From NCBI GenBank assembly GCA_947177635.1, contig CAMWVQ010000002.1:1-64000 (forward strand): 64,000 bases of DNA, written 5' to 3'. The translations under genes were made by a program, and so were the position numbers. The DNA is from an uncultured Porphyromonadaceae bacterium. Its GTDB lineage: Bacteria; Bacteroidota; Bacteroidia; Bacteroidales; Muribaculaceae. Positions 37,406 to 44,319 of this stretch are shown here, piece after piece. The notes below the pieces were generated by a model, which had not been told where the DNA came from, did no database searches, and saw nothing but the letters and a program-made list of their open reading frames with translations. Within the stretch, counting starts at the first letter, position 1. Each line of letters begins with the position of its first letter.

Positions 37406-38713
37406 TTATGACATAGTCCATTCCAGATGACCGATGTTATTTTCATCGATTATGATGTCGGTCTGATATTCCTGGGAAAGTTTTTTCAACCTCTGTATGA
37501 TACCTTTGTTGGTTGAGCGTTTGGGCAATCCTCGATGTGCCTGGCAATCGTCCGATATAATCTCTATTGGATGGAGGTCTACGCTGATTTTCTTTTTAAT
37601 GCAGGAAAAATCAACGATGAAGCTCTCCCAAACTTTAGGTTGTGTGAACAGCCCTTTCTTGCCGCCATCACTTCGGATGCTCATCACCTCGCCGACCCCG
37701 TCACATAATGCCCTCGATGTGCCGTATTTGTTGTAGAACTCTTCGGGCAGCGACGCCATCTGTTCATGTTGGAATATGAAATTGCCAAGGCCATAAAAGA
37801 TTGCGCCATCATGGTACCTCTCAATTGCGCGAATAACGTGAGGTCCCGTGCATATCACGAATGTGGCTCCCGCTTCAATACATTTCCTTGATGCCTCCTC
37901 GATAAAATCCGGGGAACAGTCTTTGTCCCCGGCTTTAAACTGGTGGCTGTGAATATTTACGACCGTGATGTCTGCTTGCCTGGAACAATCCCTTACAGAG
38001 GATAAGAGACGATTCAAGTCAACTTTGTCAGGATGGGTCTCAACTGAAAAAGAAGAGCCTTTCTTTATGTTAAAACTCCCGAACATGTCGTAATCCGATT
38101 CGATGAGATATCCTTCTTTACGAGCCTGGTTGTGATATGAATTGACACCCATATTCTCCCCAATGCGCAGCAACTGAGAGAAATCTGATTCAGGAAGGGT
38201 GTAGATAGCCCTGTGTTTCAACGGGTTTACCCCGGGTCTGCCGCGAAATTCCATATTCTGAGGACCGGCTGCATAAGAATCGTGGAAGCTGGATGTTATT
38301 CCAACCATACCTAATCGACAATCCGGAGCCTCGATATAACATGGTCTGGCAGCTTCTGCCAAATTTCCGCCAGCACCACAGAATGGTATCATATTTGCGG
38401 CAAGAGCTGTCATTGTGGATTTCAGACCTTCCTCTGCAAAATCCATCGTGTGGTTATTGGCGATATTAAGTCCATTGAACCCAATTCTTTTCAAATCTGC
38501 TACTGCATTTGCCGGAACAGATGCGTAGCCTCCCCCGGGAAACAGATTCGCGTATGCCTGGCCCGACTTCACCGTAGTTTCAAAATTACCGATGATGAAG
38601 TCTTTTGCAATTTCGCCTGGCATGACCTGTGAGAAGTCAAACTGGGAGTGAAGCTGTCGTTGTATCATGATGTCCCCGACAATTATACCGGAGCATTTGG
38701 TTTCGTTGTTCAT
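37406..38713 (-). CDS. CapA family protein (PGA_cap metallophosphatase-like)
   Basis: A 435-residue protein of the PF09587 family, named after CapA/PgsA of poly-gamma-glutamate capsules. Family metal-site motifs are present: VGDIM with D14, GNFETT near 42-47, ANNHTMDF with N87-H88, NIHSHQF, TGPHVIRAIE and YGLGNFIFQHE. No signal peptide or membrane anchor is seen, so this member is probably cytosolic, unlike classical CapA. No CapB or CapC homologue is nearby. The gene overlaps the acyltransferase gene at 38710 by four bases (ATGA). In this setting it may form or break an amide or phosphate bond on the repeat unit; that is inference. Confidence 0.85.
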   Translation of the reverse strand: MNNETKCSGIIVGDIMIQRQLHSQFDFSQVMPGEIAKDFIIGNFETTVKSGQAYANLFPGGGYASVPANAVADLKRIGFNGLNIANNHTMDFAEEGLKSTMTALAANMIPFCGAGGNLAEAARPCYIEAPDCRLGMVGITSSFHDSYAAGPQNMEFRGRPGVNPLKHRAIYTLPESDFSQLLRIGENMGVNSYHNQARKEGYLIESDYDMFGSFNIKKGSSFSVETHPDKVDLNRLLSSVRDCSRQADITVVNIHSHQFKAGDKDCSPDFIEEASRKCIEAGATFVICTGPHVIRAIERYHDGAIFYGLGNFIFQHEQMASLPEEFYNKYGTSRALCDGVGEVMSIRSDGGKKGLFTQPKVWESFIVDFSCIKKKISVDLHPIEIISDDCQAHRGLPKRSTNKGIIQRLKKLSQEYQTDIIIDENNIGHLEWTMS

Positions 38714-39372
38714 CTGCAGACGTTCTTTAGGAATTTGGCGGGACAGCCCGCGTATACCGAGTAGTCAGGCATGTCTTCAAGCAAAGTGGAGCCTGCACCA
38801 AGGATGCAATGGCTGCCGACATGCTTGACCTTGCCTGACACGACGGTGGCCCCCTGGCCAATGTGGGTGTTGTTCCCTATGCAGGAATACGCCCCGATCA
38901 TGACATTGCCCGACACCAGGCAATTGTTTCCGACCGAGGCCGAATGTGCGATTACGGAATTTACGGTTACGACCGTGTTGTCGCCGACGCGAGAGTCCCC
39001 TTGGACGATTGACCCGGGCATGATCTGGACGCCGTTGCCAATCTCGCTGCGCCGTGATATGACGCAGGTCGGATGAACCAGTGCTGGGACTGTTCCACCC
39101 TTCTGGACTATCATCGTGTACAGACGTTCCCTGATTGCCAGGTCTCCCATCGAGAGCGCGAAGAATTCACCCTCCAGGGAATCCCGTTCATACAGGGACT
39201 GGAAGCTTCCTTTGATTTCGTGGCCGAAATAATACTCCCCTGTCCTGTCGTCGTTATAATGCAGCAGAGAATTTATCACGAAACCGCAATCCTCCGCCAG
39301 GTCCATGACAGTCACGGTGTTGCGTCCTATTCCAAGGATGTTCAGACTTTTCATCGCTCCAGGATGGTTCAT
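38710..39372 (-). CDS. NeuD/PglD-family sugar acyltransferase
   Basis: A 220-residue protein with an N-terminal Rossmann-like half (LNILGIGRN, binding the nucleotide-sugar) and a C-terminal left-handed beta-helix from about residue 100 (GNGVQIMPGSIVQGDSRVGDNTVVTVNSVIAHSASVGNN). The histidine in VIAHSASVG matches the catalytic base of PglD, which N-acetylates UDP-4-amino-sugars. That fits the DegT aminotransferase two genes upstream, which could make the amino group. A start at codon 7 (39354, MKSLNILGIG) is also possible. It lies six bases from the CapK-like gene. Confidence 0.85.
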   Translation of the reverse strand: MNHPGAMKSLNILGIGRNTVTVMDLAEDCGFVINSLLHYNDDRTGEYYFGHEIKGSFQSLYERDSLEGEFFALSMGDLAIRERLYTMIVQKGGTVPALVHPTCVISRRSEIGNGVQIMPGSIVQGDSRVGDNTVVTVNSVIAHSASVGNNCLVSGNVMIGAYSCIGNNTHIGQGATVVSGKVKHVGSHCILGAGSTLLEDMPDYSVYAGCPAKFLKNVCR

Positions 39373-39378
39373 AGTGCC

Positions 39379-40710
39379 TTATTTCTCACAGATGACAGAT
39401 TTCCGTTTGCCGGATTTCAGGACGGGAATTTCCAGGACGTACTCAATCTCAACCACGGCATCCTCTCCGAAATAATTCCTGATTTCCGAGATGACCGCGC
39501 CGGAGATTGCGTCACGGGAGGCATCTCCCGGAATTACACGGACAAGATAGTTCCCTTTTGCCTTCTGCACGAACTGCCACTGCCGTATGCCGTCGATGTT
39601 CTTCAGTATCCTCGCCAGGGTCATCGGTGAGACCGGTTCATCCTTGGTGTTGTACACCAAATCCATGACACGGCCGTATATCCTTGACAGATAGGGAGTG
39701 CCGTCTTCCATCTTTTGCATAATACCGCAGTCCCCGTTCTCGTATCTGATCATGGGGAACGCGTAATTGTAAAGGTCTGTGATGACCAGCCTGCCAAGTT
39801 CTCCCGGTTCGGCTGGCTCGTCAGAATCCATTTTCAGCACCTCAAAGTAATACGACGGGGAGTTCAGATGGAAGATGCCCCCATCCTCTTTTGAGACGGA
39901 TTGTTGCGCGAGGATGCCGTTCTCCTCATTGGCGTATTGTGAGATGATGTCACAGCCGAGATATTGCTCCACCAGTCCACGGGTCTCATCGTAGAGCGTC
40001 TCGGAGCCTGCGATGGCTATCCTCAGGAACGGGAGAGGTGGCAGGTGGTGGTCCCTGACATATTTTGCAAAGATGTCGAGGGTGGAGGCATATCCGCGGA
40101 TGGCCACACATCTCTCACGTGACAGGGAATCGTAAAGTTCCTGGATCTTCTTTTCCGACAGGTCGGCGATGTTCCAGGCGATTATGTTCTCCCGCAACTG
40201 CTGAATCTTCCTCTTGTTCTGGTATTTAGACCAGATTCGCAGCTGCATCAGCTTGTCATGGGAGTTGAATCCGACAAGTTTGCCGTAAAACTTCAGCTCG
40301 GCCACTCTGCGACACCGCTTCCTGGAGTCCATCGGAATCGCAAACGGAGTACCTGTGGAGCCGGAGGTGCGCTGAATGGCGTACGGGGTCTTCTGCCAGG
40401 GCAGCACATCCTCGGGAATGAGGTTGCGATTGTGGTTCTCCGTCAGGAATTTCTTGTTTACTATCGGGAAATTGCCCAGGTTGGCCGGGTCGCAACCCCT
40501 GTATAAATCCGAATTCCTGACGGCATGCCTGAGCAATTCTCCCAGGGCTTTCTCCCGGCGGGTCTCGCTCTCGGCGAAACTGCCCATGTATGTCTTCCTG
40601 ATGTCAGCGTACTCTCTGTAGACACGGCCTCCGTTTAACAGATCCTTGAGCCAGTATGTCCACCTGAGAAAGCGGGCGTATGTTTCAGCGGCGATGTTGT
40701 TCTTTGACAT
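39379..40710 (-). CDS. CapK/PaaK-like adenylate-forming ligase
   Basis: A 443-residue protein of the phenylacetate-CoA ligase (PaaK/CapK) branch of the ANL superfamily. The phosphate loop TSGSTGTP is at residues 115-122; YANEENGILAQ and ITDLYNYAFPMIRYENGDCG, the latter containing the conserved R-Y-x-x-G-D block, are the other ANL motifs. Such proteins occur in capsule loci with unknown substrates; the expected chemistry is ATP-driven activation of a carboxylic acid. No acyl carrier protein gene is adjacent, so the activated acid may be handed to CoA or directly to an amine. Between the aminotransferase and the NeuD-like gene, it suggests N-acylation of an amino sugar with an unusual acid. Confidence 0.82.
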   Translation of the reverse strand: MSKNNIAAETYARFLRWTYWLKDLLNGGRVYREYADIRKTYMGSFAESETRREKALGELLRHAVRNSDLYRGCDPANLGNFPIVNKKFLTENHNRNLIPEDVLPWQKTPYAIQRTSGSTGTPFAIPMDSRKRCRRVAELKFYGKLVGFNSHDKLMQLRIWSKYQNKRKIQQLRENIIAWNIADLSEKKIQELYDSLSRERCVAIRGYASTLDIFAKYVRDHHLPPLPFLRIAIAGSETLYDETRGLVEQYLGCDIISQYANEENGILAQQSVSKEDGGIFHLNSPSYYFEVLKMDSDEPAEPGELGRLVITDLYNYAFPMIRYENGDCGIMQKMEDGTPYLSRIYGRVMDLVYNTKDEPVSPMTLARILKNIDGIRQWQFVQKAKGNYLVRVIPGDASRDAISGAVISEIRNYFGEDAVVEIEYVLEIPVLKSGKRKSVICEK

Positions 40711-40723
40711 CAGTTGGCAGGGA

Positions 40724-41827
40724 TTATTGTTTGACCATTGCGATTACACGTTCCACATCCTCCTGCGACAGGGCGTGGTGCATGGGGAGGCATATCACGG
40801 AGTCGGCCATTTTATGCGCCTGTGGCAGATTTTCCTTGGCGGCAGACGGGAGGCTGCGGTATGTGGAGAACTCCGAGATGAGTGGGTAGAAGTAGCGGCG
40901 GCCGAGGACTCCGGCTTCCTTCATCTTGAAATACAGCTCGTCACGGGTCATCCCGTACTTATCCGCGTCGATGAAGAGGGGGAAGTAGGAGTAGTTGTGG
41001 CGCACTCCGGGCATGTCGTCGAAGAAGCTCAGGCCCGGCACACCCCGCAGGGCCTCGCGGTAGGCCACGGCCACCTTGCGGCGCGCGGCTATCGCGTCGT
41101 CGACCTGGCGCAGGTTCAGCAGGCCGTAGGCGGCGCGCATCTCGTCGACCTTCGAGTTGATGCCCGGGGCCACGACCTCGGTCTCCCCGGCGAATCCGAA
41201 GTTCTTGAGGTAGTCGATGCGCTGCTTGGTCTTGGCGTCGTGCATCACGAGCGCGCCCCCCTCGATGGTGTTGTAGACCTTCGTGGCGTGGAACGACAGC
41301 GTCGACATGTCGCCGGCCTCCAGTATGCTCCTGCCGTCGACCTCCACGCCGAACGCGTGCGCCGCGTCATAGATGACCTTCAGCCCGTACTTGTCGGCGA
41401 TGGCCTGTATGGCCTCCGTGTCGCAGGGCTTGCCGTAGACGTGCACCGGCATTATGGCGGTGGTCTTGGGGGTTATGGCCGCCTCTATGCGGGCGGGGTC
41501 GAGGTTTCCGGTGGCGGGGTCGATGTCGACGAACACCGGCTTTATGCCGTTCCACCACAGCGAGTGGGTGGTGGCCACGAAGCTGTAAGGGGTCGTTATC
41601 ACCTCTCCGGTGATCCTCAGCGCCTGCAAGGCTGTGATCAGGGGCAGCGTGCCGTTCGTGAACAGGCTCACATACGGGACCTTCAGGTATTCGGCCAGGG
41701 CGGCCTCGAGCCTCTTGTGGAAGGAGCCGTTGTTGGTTATCCACTTGCTGTCCCAAATCTCCTTGAGCAGCGCGTGGAACTCCTCAAGGTCAGGAAGCAG
41801 CGGAGATGTCACAGTGATGTTCTCCAT
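40724..41827 (-). CDS. DegT/DnrJ/EryC1/StrS-family sugar aminotransferase
   Basis: A 367-residue PLP enzyme that transfers an amino group to a nucleotide-linked keto sugar. The cofactor lysine is K183 in FHATKVYNTIEGGALV, with D154 in IYDAAHAFG contacting the pyridine nitrogen and the N-terminal FTNGTLPLITALQAL phosphate-site block. The sequence around K183 resembles VioA/RfbE-like enzymes that make 4-amino-4,6-dideoxy sugars. No partner dehydratase is in the window. The gene is strikingly GC-rich: 46 of 60 bases in 41041-41100 are G/C, against about one third in the GT2 gene at 35369, a sign of separate acquisition. Confidence 0.9.
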   Translation of the reverse strand: MENITVTSPLLPDLEEFHALLKEIWDSKWITNNGSFHKRLEAALAEYLKVPYVSLFTNGTLPLITALQALRITGEVITTPYSFVATTHSLWWNGIKPVFVDIDPATGNLDPARIEAAITPKTTAIMPVHVYGKPCDTEAIQAIADKYGLKVIYDAAHAFGVEVDGRSILEAGDMSTLSFHATKVYNTIEGGALVMHDAKTKQRIDYLKNFGFAGETEVVAPGINSKVDEMRAAYGLLNLRQVDDAIAARRKVAVAYREALRGVPGLSFFDDMPGVRHNYSYFPLFIDADKYGMTRDELYFKMKEAGVLGRRYFYPLISEFSTYRSLPSAAKENLPQAHKMADSVICLPMHHALSQEDVERVIAMVKQ

Positions 41828-41864
41828 AATCTGGAATGGTGTCCGGGCAAACGCCCGTGGTGTT

Positions 41865-43298
41865 TTATTTTCTGATGTTCCTTATTTCTTCGATTTCCGG
41901 GAAGCGGAATATCCAGGCCCCCCCGAGGTAGACGACCGCCCCGACGGCGGTGGAGCAGGCGAGCGACAATGCGCCGTTGCCCAAGGCGTTGGCCGTCAGT
42001 CTTGCAGCTACGAACATCGCTCCTGCCAGCAGCAGTGTCGGAAGCAGGTCGCGCAACTGCGCGATGATGCTCATCCCGAGGAACTTCCCGTTGTAATGGG
42101 TATTCCACACCAGCGACAGCAAGGAGCTGCAGACGCTACCCCAGCACATCGCCTCCAGCCCCATGGGGATGGTGACGCAGAGTATGGCGACGCCCTGTAT
42201 CTTCTTTATGACCTCCAGCCTGAGAAACAGGTCGCTGCGCCCCTTGACAATGAGGTAGTTGAGGTTTATGGCGTGGATGGGATACCACATACGGGAAAAT
42301 GCGATTATGGATAGTAGAGACGCCGCGTATATCCATCTGTCTGTGTACAGCACATTTATCAATGGGAAGGCCACACTGCCTAATCCGAGGCAGAGAGGAA
42401 ATATCACAAATGCCGCCAGTCGCAGAGTCCTGCGATAGCCGCTTTTCAAAGCCTCGTCATTGTCCTGAAGCTTGCATAATGTCGGGTATGTCACAGACTG
42501 GAGGATGCTTGTCGGAACCGTTGACGCGAGCTGTGTAAGGCTGGATGCACGATTGTAGAATGCGAGATCGGCTGATTTGTAGACCTTTCCGATAGTGATG
42601 GCGTATATGTTGCCGTAAAGGGTGTCAAGCAGTCTTGAGCCGAGCATTTTGGAACCGAAACCGAAGAATTCCTTGAAACTTTTCTTTGAGAACACGAAAG
42701 ATGGACGCCATTTCACCTTACACCATACGAAAATGGATGTAATTATGGTTGAGGCAAGGTTTTGGAACACCAGTGCCCAGACTTTGAAGTCGAGATATGC
42801 GAGCAGTATTCCCACGCAACCTGATAATATCGCTCCCAGGATGTTGAATTTGGTCAGCGCCTTGAAGTTCATCTCAGCGTTTAACAATGTGCGCTGCACA
42901 CCGACAATTGAGCCGATTACCAATCCTATGGATGTGACACGCAAAATGGATGACAGCTCAGCCATCCCGTAAAGATCAGCTGCCAAAGGCGCGCAGACAA
43001 ACAGTATCGCGTAACAAACCAGAGCCACCACGATGGTGAACCAGTACACTGTGCTGCAATCCTCCTGCGTGCGGTCGATTTTTCGAATCAATGCAGCCGA
43101 GAAGCCGGAATCAATGAAAACTCCCGCGACTGCAGTGAAGACGGTCAGCATCGCAATCATACCGAATTGGTCAGGCATGATCAGTCGTGCCAGGATTATG
43201 GATATGACCAACGATATCACCTGGTTGGCCCCTTGCTCTCCGATGCGCCAGAGCACCCCGCTCACAGCCTTATGTTTCAGCGATTGACCGTCTGCCAT
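41865..43298 (-). CDS. Polysaccharide flippase, Wzx/WzxC family
   Basis: A 477-residue MOP-superfamily transporter with about 12-14 membrane helices, flipping undecaprenyl-linked oligosaccharide. Family blocks: GVLWRIGEQGANQVISLVISIILARLIMP, AALIRKIDRTQEDCSTVYWF and EFFGFGSKMLGSRLLDTLYGNIYAITIGKVY. It is the second gene of the operon, 21 bases after the antiterminator. The 3' portion (about 41865-42240) is clearly richer in GC than the 5' portion, as if a junction lies within the gene. Its homologue at 23657 shares the same key blocks. Confidence 0.9.
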   Translation of the reverse strand: MADGQSLKHKAVSGVLWRIGEQGANQVISLVISIILARLIMPDQFGMIAMLTVFTAVAGVFIDSGFSAALIRKIDRTQEDCSTVYWFTIVVALVCYAILFVCAPLAADLYGMAELSSILRVTSIGLVIGSIVGVQRTLLNAEMNFKALTKFNILGAILSGCVGILLAYLDFKVWALVFQNLASTIITSIFVWCKVKWRPSFVFSKKSFKEFFGFGSKMLGSRLLDTLYGNIYAITIGKVYKSADLAFYNRASSLTQLASTVPTSILQSVTYPTLCKLQDNDEALKSGYRRTLRLAAFVIFPLCLGLGSVAFPLINVLYTDRWIYAASLLSIIAFSRMWYPIHAINLNYLIVKGRSDLFLRLEVIKKIQGVAILCVTIPMGLEAMCWGSVCSSLLSLVWNTHYNGKFLGMSIIAQLRDLLPTLLLAGAMFVAARLTANALGNGALSLACSTAVGAVVYLGGAWIFRFPEIEEIRNIRK

Positions 43299-43319
43299 TG
43301 TGTGTCGTTTCGTGAGCTG

Positions 43320-43847
43320 TCAGATTGCCTGGAGGAGGGAGGGGTGGATGAAAGGGAGGGCGATGGCGCAGAGGCCTTCGATTTCGACAACGACGTGCTT
43401 GTTGTTGCGGATGCGACGGGTGTAACCTGTGTAGCCCGCGAAAGGACCTGCCGTGATCTTGACGTGCTGGCCGATATGGAAGTCGGCTTTGCCGTAAATC
43501 TCACATTGTATTTCTGGATTGTCTGTCGTCAGGAGCCTGAAAAGGTTGAATTCCTCTGTTGAGATGGGTTGTATGCGGTCTGAACCCGGCAGCCTGTAAA
43601 TCCAGAACGGCGATACCCCGTATCCCTCTCCCCTGCTTTCCTTCTCGAGGCGCATCGCCTCTTCCTCGGTTGCCTGAATCAGCAGAACCCGAGGTATTAT
43701 ATATTGTGAGGATGTCTGGGAGCTGTGGTCAGCTTTCCTGACATCCTTGCGGGGGGCGTAGACCGTCACACCGACGCTTTCGAGGAAAGCCTGTGTGCTG
43801 GCCTCGCTCCGGGTTTTAATCGCGTACCAATGTGGGGAAAGTTCCAT
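43320..43847 (-). CDS. UpxY-like NusG-family transcription antiterminator
   Basis: A 175-residue NusG paralogue and first gene of the polysaccharide operon. It has the NusG N-terminal domain (WYAIKTRSEASTQAFLES) and a C-terminal KOW domain near 123-160 (IGQHVKITAGPFAGYTGYTRRIRNN). In Bacteroides, UpxY proteins bind elongating RNA polymerase and prevent premature termination in the leader of their own capsule operon. No UpxZ inhibitor gene follows. The roughly 237-base leader upstream with several hairpins fits this mode. ATG 43847. Confidence 0.9.
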   Translation of the reverse strand: MELSPHWYAIKTRSEASTQAFLESVGVTVYAPRKDVRKADHSSQTSSQYIIPRVLLIQATEEEAMRLEKESRGEGYGVSPFWIYRLPGSDRIQPISTEEFNLFRLLTTDNPEIQCEIYGKADFHIGQHVKITAGPFAGYTGYTRRIRNNKHVVVEIEGLCAIALPFIHPSLLQAI

Positions 43848-44085
43848 TTTCGGGAATCAATAATAACTGCCAATGCAGATTCGACTGGATATTATCCAAG
43901 TTCCTCCCTGTGATGGCTGTCGCCTCGCAGGGAGCTGCAACTTGATTGATGCCGGCTTTGAAGCATTGTGGCTTTTTCCGGCTCCCGTCATCTCCAAATA
44001 CATGGGCTCTGTCGGCAATCTTGGCTTTAACTCTCAGTCTTCCAGTGATGTAAATTTATTCTCTCATTTGAGAGAGTTAAAGCGA
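43848..44085 (-). promoter_or_regulatory. Structured leader of the polysaccharide operon
   Basis: A roughly 237-nt untranslated leader with no credible gene. At the very 5' end of the transcript GCTTTAACTCTC (44072-44083) can pair with GAGAGTTAAAGC (44024-44035), a perfect 12-bp stem starting about the second base. A competing hairpin, TCTCTCA (44069-44075) with TGAGAGA (44060-44066), shares four bases with that stem, so the two cannot both form fully. Further on CAAGTT/AACTTG (43897-43902, 43939-43944) enclose CTCCCTG/CAGGGAG (43904-43910, 43928-43934). None is followed by a T run. The position suggests target elements for the UpxY-like protein encoded just downstream. Confidence 0.6.
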
Positions 44086-44088
44086 CTG

Positions 44089-44120
44089 CAAAATTACAAA
44101 CAAAAATTTAAATAATCAAA
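44089..44120 (-). promoter_or_regulatory. Predicted promoter of the polysaccharide operon
   Basis: On the minus strand TTTG (44117-44120) and TAATTTTG (44089-44096) are separated by exactly 20 bases, a full match to the Bacteroidetes consensus. Transcription would begin near 44084. I found no inverted repeats flanking this element, so there is no sign that the promoter is invertible as in B. fragilis capsule loci. Confidence 0.7.
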
Positions 44121-44218
44121 TATTTCAATGTACAGGAGATATAATTGCCGTGACATAATTTGTCCAGGCAGACCAAAGTTTTTGGAGAGGTATCATAAAT
44201 GTTAAAAATTAAATAAAA

Positions 44219-44250
44219 TTTTATAGAGTCAATTATTTGCCTTAATTTTG
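44219..44250 (+). promoter_or_regulatory. Predicted promoter of the T9SS cargo gene
   Basis: TTTA at 44219-44222 and TAATTTTG at 44243-44250, 20 bases apart, fit the Bacteroidetes consensus with one mismatch in the -33 part. The predicted start near 44255 supports the ATG at 44320 and excludes an in-frame codon at 44248. TTTGCC and GGCAAA (44236-44241, 44250-44255) form a short inverted repeat around the -7 element. The 44121-44218 stretch between the divergent promoters is AT-rich without other recognisable elements. Confidence 0.55.
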
Positions 44251-44319
44251 GCAAAAATCATAAAAATATATCAATATCTCGTTTTACAACTTGACACGTT
44301 TCACAATAATTTACTCACA

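Noticed and set aside
37371..37421. Upstream ATG for the GT2 protein at 36372
   Set aside because: It would add 17 residues unlike family N-termini and overlap the CapA-like gene; not excluded, but less likely.
40646..41875. Long open frame of about 409 codons on the plus strand opposite the aminotransferase gene
   Set aside because: It mirrors a well-supported PLP enzyme gene; the open antisense frame follows from the very high GC content and the protein has a repetitive, low-complexity composition.
21605..43847. Mobile element carrying the polysaccharide operon
   Set aside because: Despite strong GC mosaicism, no transposase, integrase, terminal repeats or target duplication was seen at either end.
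44024..44120. Invertible promoter for phase variation of the polysaccharide operon
   Set aside because: The 12-bp inverted repeat lies entirely downstream of the promoter and no matching repeat flanks its other side, and no invertase gene is present in the window.
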